From Variovorax paradoxus EPS (GTDB taxonomy: Bacteria > Pseudomonadota > Gammaproteobacteria > Burkholderiales > Burkholderiaceae_C), in NCBI RefSeq assembly GCF_000184745.1, contig NC_014931.1:3100001-3164000 (forward strand): a stretch of 64,000 bases of DNA. The letters run 5' to 3'. The translations under genes were made by a program, and so were the position numbers. Below, piece after piece: positions 48,600 through 57,209 of this stretch; positions within the stretch are counted from its first letter, which is position 1, and every line of letters starts with the position of its first letter. The notes under the pieces are model-generated. The model was not told where the DNA came from. It saw nothing but the letters and a program-made list of their open reading frames with translations, and made no database searches.

Positions 48600-51500
48600 T
48601 GCTGCGTTCCATCTTCCGTTTTCTCATCGGCCGCGACCTGTGGATTTTTCTCGGCCTGCTGGCCGTGGCGTTCCTGATCTGGGTCATCGGCCCGGTCATC
48701 GCCGTGGGCCGCTACCGGCCGCTGGAAGGCGAGTTCGTCCGCATCGCCGTCATCGCGCTGATGTTCGCGATCTGGATCGTGCGGCTGGCCTATCGCAAGT
48801 GGCGCGAGCGCAGGCTCAATGCGCAACTGCTCAACCAGCTGCGCGTGCCTTCGAAGAAGGAAAAAGAGGCCAGGCCCGAAGATGCGCCCGAGATCAAGGA
48901 GCTGCAGAGCGGCTTCACCGACGCCACCGCGATCCTGAAGAACATGCGCTTCGGGCAGGGCGCCGGCGGCAAGCCCGCGAGCCGCTTCTCGGTGTTCGAC
49001 CGGCAGTACCTGTACCAGCTGCCCTGGTACATCTTCATCGGCGCGCCGGGCTCGGGCAAGACCACGGCGCTGGTCAACTCCGACCTGGACTTTCCGTTGG
49101 CCGACCAGCTCGGCAAGGCCGCGGTGCGCGGCATCGGCGGCACGCGCAACTGCGACTGGTGGTTCACCAACGAGGCGGTGCTGATCGACACCGCGGGCCG
49201 CTACACCACGCACGAAAGCAACCGCGAAACCGACGAGGGCGAGTGGAAGGGCTTTCTCGACCTGCTCAAGAAATTCCGCCCGCGCCAGCCGATCAACGGC
49301 GCGATCCTCACCATCAGCATCGCCGACCTGCCGCTGGCCGACGACGCGCAGCGGGCGCGCCACGCAATGGCGCTGCGCAAGCGCCTGCTGGAACTGCGCA
49401 ACGACCTGGGCATCGACTTTCCGGTCTATGTGCTGGTCACCAAGACCGACCTCCTGGCCGGCTTCAACGAGTACTTCGGCTCGCTGGGCCGCGCCGAGCG
49501 CGCGCAGGTGTGGGGCTTTACCTTTCCCATCGAAGCCAACCCCGCGGATGCCGCGAAGGCCGATCTTCGCGAGCGCTTTCACCAGGAATACAAGCTGCTG
49601 CACCAGCGCCTGGACGAGCGCCTGCCCGAGCTGATGGCCGCCGAGCCCGACCAGATGCGACGCGCGCAGGCCTACCTGCTGCCGCAGCAGTTCGCGAGCT
49701 TCGAGGACATCCTGGGCACCTTCCTGGCCGACGTGTTCAACCCGTCGAAGTTCGAGGCCGCGTCGATGCTGCGCGGCGTGTACTTCACCAGCGGCACGCA
49801 GGAGGGCACGGCCTTCGACCGCGTGATGGGCGCGATCAAGCGCTACCTGCAGGTCAATGCGCCGCCCGCGCCGCCGCCGGGTCCGGGCAAGAGCTACTTC
49901 CTGAAAGAACTGCTGCAGCAAGTGATCTTCCGCGACGCGGGCGTGGCCGGCACCAACCTGCGCTGGTACCGGCGCCGCCGCGCCATCGACATCGCGGGCT
50001 ACAGCCTCATCGGCGTGCTGCTCGTGGTGCTGCTGGGCGCCTGCGTGAACAGTTGGCGCAACAACAAGGACTACGTGGCCGAGGTCGACAACAACGCCAA
50101 GGCCTTCAACAAGGCCGCGGCGCGCGGCGAGTTGCCGACGGTGGTCGATGCGAGCGGCGACCTCGCGAGTTCGCTCCTGATCCTGGACCGCCTGCGCGAC
50201 CTGCCCAAGTCGGGCCGCTTCGACATCGGAGATCCGCCGGTGTCCTACCGCTTCGGCCTTTACCAGGGCGAGAAGCTGCAGGCCGCGACCGATGGGGTCT
50301 ACCAGCGCGCGCTGGAGAGCGTGCTGCTGCCGCAGGCGGCGCAGCGCATCGAGCAGTCGCTGCGCGATGCCGCGAAGATCGATGCCGAGTACAGCTACGA
50401 GGCGCTCAAGGCCTACCTCATGCTGTACGACGCCGAGCGCTACGACGCCGACTTCCTGCAGGCATGGCTGCTCACCGACGTGGACCGCAAGATCGGCGCC
50501 TCGCTCACGCGCGAGCAGCGCACCAACCTCGAGTCGCACCTGAAGGCGTTGTTCGCGGGGCGCGTGGTGACATCGCCATTCGCCAAGGACGACAAGCTCA
50601 TCACGCAGACGCGCGAGCGCCTGGCCGGCGTGCCGCTCGCGCAGCGCTCGTATGCGCGGCTGCGCCGCATCCTGCTGCAGACCAGCCCGCCCAATGCCTT
50701 CACCATCGCCGAGATGGCTGGGGCCGAGTCGGCGCTGGTGATCCGGCGCGCGAGCGGCAAACCGCTGACCGACGGCATCCCCACGCTATTCACCTACCGC
50801 GGCTACTGGGACATCTTCGACAAGCGAATGGCCGAAACCACGCTCGCGCTCGAACAGGAAGACCGTTGGGTGCTGCAGATCCGTGCGCCCGGCATGACCG
50901 ACATCACCTCGCGCGAGTTGCTGCTGCGCGAAGTGCGGCGCCTCTACCTCACCGACTACATCCGCGTGTGGGACGAGTACCTGGCCGACGTGCGATTGGC
51001 CGAAAGCAAATCGCTGCTGCAGAGCATTCAGATGACGCGCGTGCTCTCGACCGGCGAATCGCCGATGTCGCGGCTCATCCGCGGTGCCGCGCGCGAAACC
51101 GATCTGCTGCGCAACCACGACGAGGCCGCGCGCAGCCTGCTCGACCAAGCGCAGAACCGGGTGGCCAGCACGCGCGAGCGCATCGAACAGCTCATCGGCC
51201 AGCCCGACGGCAGCCAGCGCCGCAACGCCGCGCCCGACCGCCCCGAGTCGCTGGTGGACAACCACTTCGAGCCGCTGCGCCGGATGGTGACCGCGCCCAA
51301 GGCGGGCGGGCAGACGCCGCTGGATGCCACGGCGGCGCTCATCAACGAGCTCTACACCTTCCTCACCGCCACCGACACGGCGCTGCGCAGCGGCAACATT
51401 CCGCCGTCGAGCGATGCCGTCACCAAGGTGCAGGCCGAGGCGGGCCGGCTGCCGGTGCCGTTCCAGGGGATGCTGAACGACCTGTCGGCCACCGCGTCGT

Positions 51501-52234
51501 CGAAGGCGGCGGCGGTGACGCGGCAGAACATCGGGCAGAACGCGGCGGCGACCATCGGGCAGTTCTGCAACCAGGCGATTGCGGGGCGCTACCCGTTCTC
51601 CCGCGGCTCGCCGCGCGACGTGGCGGCCGGCGACTTTGCGCAACTCTTCGCACCGGGCGGGATGATGGACGACTTCTTCCAGAAGAACCTCGCCTCGCAG
51701 GTCGACACTTCGGTCAATCCGTGGACCTTCAAGCGCGGTGTCGACGGCAGCGCCGCGGGGCGCTCGGCGTACCTCGATTCGTTTCAGAAGGCGCAGGCGA
51801 TCCGCGACGTGTTCTTCACCGGCATGGCGGGCAGCCGCACGCCGTCGTTCACCATCGACCTTCGGCCCGAAGACATGGACGCCGCCATCACGCAGTTCAC
51901 GCTCGACATCGACGGCCAGACGGTGCGCTACGCACACGGCCCACAGGCGCCGAGCACCGTCAAGTGGCCAGGCCCGCGCAACAGCAACCAGGTGCGCCTG
52001 CAGGTGACGACCGCCAACGGCACGCCGGCCGGCGGCATCGTGACCGAAGGGCCGTGGGCGCTGCACCGCCTCTTCGACAAGGCATCGATCTCGGCCGGGC
52101 GTTCGCCCGAGTCGTTCAACGCGACCTTCGACCTGCAGGGCAAAAAGGTGGTGCTGGCGGTCACGGCCAACAGCGTCTACAACCCGCTGCGGCTCAACCA
52201 GATGAGCGGGTTCTCGTGCCCCGGGAAGTCATAG
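48599..52234 (+). CDS. tssM: TssM (IcmF family) inner-membrane core protein
   Basis: 1211 residues. Two N-terminal membrane segments (about 9-34 and 43-62) and a third at about 465-487 (YSLIGVLLVVLLGACVNSW) enclose a cytoplasmic NTPase-like domain with Walker A GAPGSGKT (148-155) and the DTAGRYTTHES switch region. The long periplasmic part ends with the beta domain that meets TssJ (VKWPGPRNSNQVRLQVTT, GPWALHRLFDKASI). Both NTP-binding motifs are intact; not all TssM proteins keep them. It forms the periplasm-spanning channel with TssJ and TssL. Start overlaps the tssL stop (TGATG). Confidence 0.96.
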   Translation: MLRSIFRFLIGRDLWIFLGLLAVAFLIWVIGPVIAVGRYRPLEGEFVRIAVIALMFAIWIVRLAYRKWRERRLNAQLLNQLRVPSKKEKEARPEDAPEIKELQSGFTDATAILKNMRFGQGAGGKPASRFSVFDRQYLYQLPWYIFIGAPGSGKTTALVNSDLDFPLADQLGKAAVRGIGGTRNCDWWFTNEAVLIDTAGRYTTHESNRETDEGEWKGFLDLLKKFRPRQPINGAILTISIADLPLADDAQRARHAMALRKRLLELRNDLGIDFPVYVLVTKTDLLAGFNEYFGSLGRAERAQVWGFTFPIEANPADAAKADLRERFHQEYKLLHQRLDERLPELMAAEPDQMRRAQAYLLPQQFASFEDILGTFLADVFNPSKFEAASMLRGVYFTSGTQEGTAFDRVMGAIKRYLQVNAPPAPPPGPGKSYFLKELLQQVIFRDAGVAGTNLRWYRRRRAIDIAGYSLIGVLLVVLLGACVNSWRNNKDYVAEVDNNAKAFNKAAARGELPTVVDASGDLASSLLILDRLRDLPKSGRFDIGDPPVSYRFGLYQGEKLQAATDGVYQRALESVLLPQAAQRIEQSLRDAAKIDAEYSYEALKAYLMLYDAERYDADFLQAWLLTDVDRKIGASLTREQRTNLESHLKALFAGRVVTSPFAKDDKLITQTRERLAGVPLAQRSYARLRRILLQTSPPNAFTIAEMAGAESALVIRRASGKPLTDGIPTLFTYRGYWDIFDKRMAETTLALEQEDRWVLQIRAPGMTDITSRELLLREVRRLYLTDYIRVWDEYLADVRLAESKSLLQSIQMTRVLSTGESPMSRLIRGAARETDLLRNHDEAARSLLDQAQNRVASTRERIEQLIGQPDGSQRRNAAPDRPESLVDNHFEPLRRMVTAPKAGGQTPLDATAALINELYTFLTATDTALRSGNIPPSSDAVTKVQAEAGRLPVPFQGMLNDLSATASSKAAAVTRQNIGQNAAATIGQFCNQAIAGRYPFSRGSPRDVAAGDFAQLFAPGGMMDDFFQKNLASQVDTSVNPWTFKRGVDGSAAGRSAYLDSFQKAQAIRDVFFTGMAGSRTPSFTIDLRPEDMDAAITQFTLDIDGQTVRYAHGPQAPSTVKWPGPRNSNQVRLQVTTANGTPAGGIVTEGPWALHRLFDKASISAGRSPESFNATFDLQGKKVVLAVTANSVYNPLRLNQMSGFSCPGKS

Positions 52235-52237
52235 GAC

Positions 52238-52951
52238 ATGAACAGCAGCCTTCCCCCGCAGTCCTGGGTCCCCGTCGACGAGCAGATCGGCTGGTACGGC
52301 AAGCTGCCCGCCGCCGGCGACTTTCTCTACCGCCGCATGCCGCGCGAACTGCAGGCCTGGTGGGACCGCTGGATGCAGAACGGCCTCGCAAGCTTCAAGC
52401 GCTGGCCCGACGCCATGACGCGCCACTACGCGGTGGCCCCGGTCTGGAACTTCGCCATTCCCGCGACCCATGGCGTGGATGCGGTGCAGTTCGGGTGCAT
52501 TGCCCCGAGCTGCGACCGCGTGGGCCGCTACTACCCGGTGTGCGTGACGCTGCAGGTGTCCGCGTCGAACTACCGCCCCGCCGTGCTCGAAGGCTCGGCC
52601 GCGTGGTACTGGCAGTGCGGCACCGCGTTGCTGCAGGCCATTCGCCACGGCGTGGCGCCAGACCAGTTCGACGGCCAGCTCCTTGCCGCTGCGCGCGCGG
52701 GCTTTCGCACGGCCAGCGGTGGCTCGGACGACATTCTTTCGATCCTCGGGCCTACAGCCGCTGGCGCGAGCGCCCAACAACGCCTGGGCTGGCCCGAGCT
52801 TCCACTGTGCTTCGACGCCTTCGGCAGCACCAGCTACTGGTGGACCAACCAGGCCGACGGCTCGCCGTTGCGCACCGCTGCCCATGGCGGCGGCCTCAAC
52901 ACACCGCTGTTCTCGAAATTGTTTTCGCAGGGGCACGTGCCATGGGCATGA
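52238..52951 (+). CDS. tagF: TagF (ImpM family) T6SS post-translational repressor
   Basis: 237 residues. The family signature is the N-terminal GWYGKLPAAGDFLYRRMP, then LQAWWDRWMQNGL, GRYYPVCVTLQVS (the GRxxP motif) and WYWQCGTALLQAI; LPLCFDAFGSTSYWW lies near the end. TagF represses T6SS assembly without acting through the kinase pathway in P. aeruginosa and in other species is fused to or acts with PppA. Here it is a separate protein, three bases after tssM and 31 bp before ppkA. Confidence 0.92.
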   Translation: MNSSLPPQSWVPVDEQIGWYGKLPAAGDFLYRRMPRELQAWWDRWMQNGLASFKRWPDAMTRHYAVAPVWNFAIPATHGVDAVQFGCIAPSCDRVGRYYPVCVTLQVSASNYRPAVLEGSAAWYWQCGTALLQAIRHGVAPDQFDGQLLAAARAGFRTASGGSDDILSILGPTAAGASAQQRLGWPELPLCFDAFGSTSYWWTNQADGSPLRTAAHGGGLNTPLFSKLFSQGHVPWA

Positions 52952-52982
52952 AAAACCGGCCCCCCGCGACAGGAGGAGATGA

Positions 52983-54968
52983 ATGACGACGAACGACAGC
53001 AGCATCGGCAACGGCGACAGTCCGCCGTCCGACGCGCAGGACGCGGAGAAACCGCACCCGCTGGGCGTGGGCCACCGGCTGGACGAGTTCGAATTGCTGG
53101 AGGTGATCGGCGAAGGCGGCTTCGGCATCGTCTACCGCGCCTACGACCATTCGCTGCAGCGCGAGGTCGCGATCAAGGAGTACATGCCCTCCATGCTCGC
53201 GCGCCGCGTGGGCGACAACAGCGTGCACGTGCGCTCCGAGCGGCTCACCGCCACCTTCCAGGCGGGCCTTCGCAGCTTCATCAACGAGGCGCGCACGCTC
53301 GCGCAGTTCAGCCATCCGGCGCTGGTGCGGGTGCATCGCTTCTGGGAGTCGAATTCCACCGCCTACATGGCGATCCAGCTCTACAAGGGCCGCACGCTGC
53401 GCCGCCTCGCAGACGAGGAGCCCGCGAAGATCACCGAGCCGTGGCTGCTGGGCATGCTCGGCCCGCTGCTCGGCGCGCTGGAGACGCTGCACCGCAACCA
53501 GTGCTTTCACCGCGACATCGCGCCCGACAACATCTTCATCCAGCACGATGACCTGCCGGTGCTGCTCGACTTCGGCGCGGCGCGCAAGTCGATCGCCGAC
53601 CTGGTCGACGAAGTGGCGGTGATGGTGAAGTCGGGCTACTCGCCCATCGAGCAGTACGCCGACGACAACACGCTGCGGCAGGGTGCGTGGACCGACATGT
53701 ATGCATTGGGCGCCGTGCTGTACCGGGCGGTTACCGGCCACCCGCCGCCATCGGCCGTGGTGCGCAGCGTTCAGGACGCCTACGTGCCGCTGTCGTCCAT
53801 GGGCCGCGGCGACCTGAGCCCCGGCTTCTGCGCCGCGGTCGATCACACGCTGGCCGTGCACAGCAAGGACCGCACGCAGACCGTTGCCGTGTTCGCGGCC
53901 GAGCTGGGGCTGGTGAAGCTGGGCGATATCTATGTGAACACGATGGCGGCGCCGACGGTGATCATTCCGTCCGCGCCCGTGCCGGCCACGCCGCCACCTC
54001 CGCCGCTGTCGCCAATGCCGACGCCGCTCGAAGCAGCCGCCGTCGCTGCGCAGCCTGCGGCAGTGGCCGAGCCGGTGCAGACCCAGCCTCCTGCACCGCC
54101 GCCGAGAGCCGCGTCGAACGGGAGTGGCAGCAAGCCTGTCGCGCAGAAGAAGACACCGGCGCTTGCGCGCTGGGGCTTGTTGGGCGGGTTGCTGATCGCA
54201 CTCGTCGCCGTGGGTGCCTGGATCGGCCTGCGCGTGACCTCGGGCAAGCCGGACACGACGACGGCCATGGTGCCGATGCCGCCGCCCGCGCCGCCGATGT
54301 CCGATCGCGCCGCGCCGCCGGTCGCCATGCCCGCACCCGGCACCAGTGCACCCGCTGCCGGGCCTTCGGCCACCGACGGCACGCCGCCAGCCGGCGGTGC
54401 GACGGTGATTTCGGACGGCACCGCCGCGCCGCCCGCGGCTCCTGCAGCTCCTGCGAGCGCGCCGTCGTCGCAAGGACCGCTGACGCCGCTCGAGAACGTG
54501 CCGGTCACAACACCTTCGGCCGAGGCACAGGCCGGGGCGACGTCGCCGGTTCTCCCGCAGGCGCTCACCGAAGCCGAGGACTGGAACCTTGCCCAGGCTG
54601 AAAATTCGCGGGAAGGCTACGAGGCCTATCTGCGTCGCTACCGGCGCGGCCCGCACGCAAGAGACGCGCGCAACGCGATCGCGGAGCTGAATCGGCTTTC
54701 GGCGAACTCCGGCGCGCCGTCCGCGCCCTCTGTGCCGTCGGCGGTGGCCGCACCGGGCATGGGGCGTGTGCAGTTCAACATCCGGCCGTGGGGCCAGGTG
54801 TTCGTCGATGGCGCGGACCGCGGCGTGAGCCCCCCGCTCAAGACGCTGCCCCTGCGACCGGGGGTCTACAACATCGAGGTGCGCAACGGGGACCTCGAGG
54901 TGTACCGCCAGCGCGTGACCGTGCAGGACAGCCGGTCGGTGCCTGTGGTGGCGCACGAGTTCAAGTAG
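52983..54968 (+). CDS. ppkA: PpkA-like Ser/Thr protein kinase with C-terminal PEGA-like domain
   Basis: 661 residues. A cytoplasmic kinase domain (about 36-300) has GEGGFGIVYRAYD, VAIKEYMP, HRDIAPDN, LLDFGAARKS and a GYSPIEQY activation-segment end. The usual catalytic-loop lysine (HRDxKPxN) is Ala here. A Pro/Ala-rich linker precedes one membrane segment at about 394-418 (WGLLGGLLIALVAVGAWIGL), then a low-complexity periplasmic stretch, a short helical motif (NSREGYEAYLRRYRRGPHAR), and a PEGA-like beta domain at about 592-661 (VQFNIRPWGQVFVDGADRG). The von Willebrand A domain of P. aeruginosa PpkA is absent. In related systems the kinase phosphorylates Fha to start T6SS assembly. AGGAG precedes the ATG. 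Confidence 0.92.
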   Translation: MTTNDSSIGNGDSPPSDAQDAEKPHPLGVGHRLDEFELLEVIGEGGFGIVYRAYDHSLQREVAIKEYMPSMLARRVGDNSVHVRSERLTATFQAGLRSFINEARTLAQFSHPALVRVHRFWESNSTAYMAIQLYKGRTLRRLADEEPAKITEPWLLGMLGPLLGALETLHRNQCFHRDIAPDNIFIQHDDLPVLLDFGAARKSIADLVDEVAVMVKSGYSPIEQYADDNTLRQGAWTDMYALGAVLYRAVTGHPPPSAVVRSVQDAYVPLSSMGRGDLSPGFCAAVDHTLAVHSKDRTQTVAVFAAELGLVKLGDIYVNTMAAPTVIIPSAPVPATPPPPPLSPMPTPLEAAAVAAQPAAVAEPVQTQPPAPPPRAASNGSGSKPVAQKKTPALARWGLLGGLLIALVAVGAWIGLRVTSGKPDTTTAMVPMPPPAPPMSDRAAPPVAMPAPGTSAPAAGPSATDGTPPAGGATVISDGTAAPPAAPAAPASAPSSQGPLTPLENVPVTTPSAEAQAGATSPVLPQALTEAEDWNLAQAENSREGYEAYLRRYRRGPHARDARNAIAELNRLSANSGAPSAPSVPSAVAAPGMGRVQFNIRPWGQVFVDGADRGVSPPLKTLPLRPGVYNIEVRNGDLEVYRQRVTVQDSRSVPVVAHEFK

Positions 54969-55006
54969 GCGAAATCCGGTCCGTCTCTTCGACGTATCAG
55001 GATGGC

Positions 55007-55044
55007 ACCTCTTATCGGGCCTCAGGTTCGAGGCTCGGAGGTGT
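55007..55044. terminator. Nested hairpin between convergent ppkA and LysR genes
   Basis: Outer pair CACCTC/GAGGTG (55007-55012 and 55039-55044) encloses an inner pair GCCTC/GAGGC (55020-55024 and 55031-55035) in the 94-bp gap between two converging genes. No long U-run on either strand, so a Rho-independent role is likely but not certain. It marks the end of the T6SS locus. Confidence 0.5.
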
Positions 55045-55062
55045 CTAGAAACCCCGGGCGAT

Positions 55063-55998
55063 TCAGACTGCCGCTGCCGCTGCCGCTGCCGCCACGCCTT
55101 CGACAAGCGGCGCGTCTTGAAATGCCTCGACCAGAAAGTCGACCATCACCCGCACCTTCGCGCTGAGATGCCGGCGGCTTGCGTAGATCGCCAGGATGTC
55201 GACGGGCGGCATGTGATATCCGGGCATGACCTCGACCAACCGTCCGGTGCGCACATCCTCTCCGATCACGAAGCTCGGCTGCCAGATGATGCCGGCACCT
55301 GCGAGCGCCGCGGCGCGGGCGGTTTCGCCATTGTTGGCGCGCAGGGCCCAGCGCACGCGCACGGATTCCAGCGAACCGCCGGGGCCGGCGAACTGCCACT
55401 CGTCGGAGGTCGCACCGTATGTGTAGCCGAGGCACAAGTGGCGCGACAGGTCTGCCGGCACTTGGGGCATGCCATGGCTTGAAAGGTAGTCCGGCGAGGC
55501 GCAGACCAGGTTCTGCGAACGGCCCAGCCGGCGCGCGATATGGTTGCCCGACGAGGTCCGAGAAATGCGGATGGCCAGGTCGTAGCCCTCTTCGACGATG
55601 TCGACCACGCGGTCGATGAGCGCGATGTCGAGTTCGACATCGGGGTACTTCGCCATGAACTTCGGCCACAGCGGCGCCAGCACGAGGCTGCCGAAACTCA
55701 GTGGCGCGTTGATGCGCAGGCGCCCCCGCGGCTGGAGGGAGGCGGTGGTCGCCAGCGCCTCTGTCTCCGCGACTTCTTCAAGGATCGATTTCGCGCGGTC
55801 GAACAATGCTTCGCCGCCTTCGGTGAGCGACAGGCGGCGCGATGTCCGGTTGATGAGCCGCGTACGCAAGTGCGCTTCCAGCTCGTTGACGTAGCGCGTC
55901 ACGTTGGCCGGCGAGGTGTCCAGCGCATCGGCCGCCTTGGTGAAACTGCCTCGCGCCACCACGGTGACGAATACCTCGTAGGCACGCAATCGGTCCAT
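55063..55998 (-). CDS. LysR-type transcriptional regulator
   Basis: 311 residues. N-terminal winged helix-turn-helix (MDRLRAYEVFVTVVARGSFTKAADAL in pieces, then SPANVTRYVNELEAHLRTRLI) and a C-terminal periplasmic-binding-type ligand domain. It belongs to the CrgA/AaeR-like subgroup in style. The ATG at 55998 is supported by GGAAG seven bases upstream. The C-terminus ends in a run of alanines coded by a GCCGCT repeat at 55071-55088. Divergent from the hydrolase gene at 56119, with two matching inverted repeats between them, so it most likely controls that gene and the SDR. Confidence 0.93.
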   Translation of the reverse strand: MDRLRAYEVFVTVVARGSFTKAADALDTSPANVTRYVNELEAHLRTRLINRTSRRLSLTEGGEALFDRAKSILEEVAETEALATTASLQPRGRLRINAPLSFGSLVLAPLWPKFMAKYPDVELDIALIDRVVDIVEEGYDLAIRISRTSSGNHIARRLGRSQNLVCASPDYLSSHGMPQVPADLSRHLCLGYTYGATSDEWQFAGPGGSLESVRVRWALRANNGETARAAALAGAGIIWQPSFVIGEDVRTGRLVEVMPGYHMPPVDILAIYASRRHLSAKVRVMVDFLVEAFQDAPLVEGVAAAAAAAAV

Positions 55999-56012
55999 GG
56001 CACCACTTCCAA

Positions 56013-56086
56013 TCATTCATAAAAGCTGAATGAGTAAACCACTTTTGGCCTCTTTCTGGAAGTGAAGCTGAACCATAAATTCAGCT
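56013..56086. promoter_or_regulatory. Paired LysR-type operator sites
   Basis: Two perfect 7-bp inverted repeats, each with a 7-bp spacer: TCATTCA/TGAATGA (56013-56019 and 56027-56033) and AGCTGAA/TTCAGCT (56066-56072 and 56080-56086). Centres are 53 bp apart, close to five helical turns. Each contains the T-N11-A arrangement. The first lies next to the LysR start (autoregulation position) and the second near the likely promoter of the hydrolase gene. Confidence 0.72.
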
Positions 56087-56118
56087 CATCCCAGCAACCG
56101 ACAGAAAGGAAGTTCAAC

Positions 56119-57084
56119 ATGACCGACACCGATTTCACCCCCGCCGCCCCCTCCACATCGACCCGCCGCGCCTTGCTCGGCGGTGCCGTCGCCGTGGGCG
56201 CCGCCCTGACCATGGGCGGCACCGCGCACGCGGCCGCCGCCGCCGACGCCGTGCCGGGCTTCCGCTCGGGCAGCGCGGACGTCAACGGCACCCGCATCCA
56301 CTACCGCATCGGCGGCAGCGGGCCGACCGTCGTGCTGCTGCACGGCTATGCCGAAACCGGGCACATGTGGAACCCGCTCATGCCGTTGCTGGCGAAAACA
56401 CACACCGTGGTCGTGCCCGACCTCCGAGGTGCCGGTAATTCGTCGAAGCCCGAGACGGGCTATGGCAAGAAGAACATGGCCGTCGACATCCACGAGCTTG
56501 TGCGGTCGCTGGGCATTCGCAGCGTCAGCATCGTCGGGCACGACATCGGCCTGATGGTGGCCTACGCGTATGCCGCGCAGTTTCCTTCGGAGACCGACAA
56601 GGTGGTGCTCATGGACGCCTTCCTGCCCGGCATCGGCGCATGGCAGAACGTCTGGCTGCTGCGCGATCTGTGGCATTTCCATTTCCACGGTGCGACACCG
56701 CTGGCGCTCGTGAAAGGGCGCGAGCGCATCTATTTCGAGCACTTCTGGAACGACTTCGCGGCCGACCCGAAGCACTCGGTGCCCGAAGCCGACCGCCAGT
56801 TCTATGCCAGGGCCTACGCGCAACCCGGCGGGATGCGTGCAGGGTTCGAATATTTCAAGGCATTCGAGCAGGATGCGGCCGAGTTCGCCGAACTGGGCAA
56901 GACGCCGCTGCCCATGCCGATGCTGGTCCTCTCCGGTGAAAAGGCCGGCGGAACCTTCCTGATCGAGCAGGGAAAGATGGTCGCAACCCAAGTGCAGGGC
57001 GTGATCGTCAAAGGCTCCGGCCACTGGTTGATGGAAGAGGCGCCGGAGCAGGTCATTCCGGCCTTGGTCAACTTCCTGGGCTAG
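56119..57084 (+). CDS. Secreted alpha/beta hydrolase with Asp nucleophile (epoxide hydrolase/dehalogenase-like)
   Basis: 321 residues. The N-terminus has a twin-arginine motif (STRRALLGG) and an Ala-rich cleavage region (TAHAAA near residue 37), so export to the periplasm by Tat is likely. The hydrolase fold shows LLHGYAET (oxyanion region), the nucleophile elbow VGHDIG with Asp142, and the catalytic His in GSGHWLMEE. An Asp at the nucleophile position marks epoxide hydrolases and haloalkane/haloacetate dehalogenases, not esterases. Substrate unknown. ATG at 56119 follows AAAGGAA. The SDR gene lies 125 bp downstream. Confidence 0.88.
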   Translation: MTDTDFTPAAPSTSTRRALLGGAVAVGAALTMGGTAHAAAAADAVPGFRSGSADVNGTRIHYRIGGSGPTVVLLHGYAETGHMWNPLMPLLAKTHTVVVPDLRGAGNSSKPETGYGKKNMAVDIHELVRSLGIRSVSIVGHDIGLMVAYAYAAQFPSETDKVVLMDAFLPGIGAWQNVWLLRDLWHFHFHGATPLALVKGRERIYFEHFWNDFAADPKHSVPEADRQFYARAYAQPGGMRAGFEYFKAFEQDAAEFAELGKTPLPMPMLVLSGEKAGGTFLIEQGKMVATQVQGVIVKGSGHWLMEEAPEQVIPALVNFLG

Positions 57085-57209
57085 CGGGAAAGCTGGCGCC
57101 GCATGCGTGCCATGGGCCCCAGGATGGCAAGGGGGCTTGCCACCCTGCGGGCGGCACGCACAGCAGAACTCAGCGAACATGAACGTCGAATCAACCCAGG
57201 AGAACCAAG

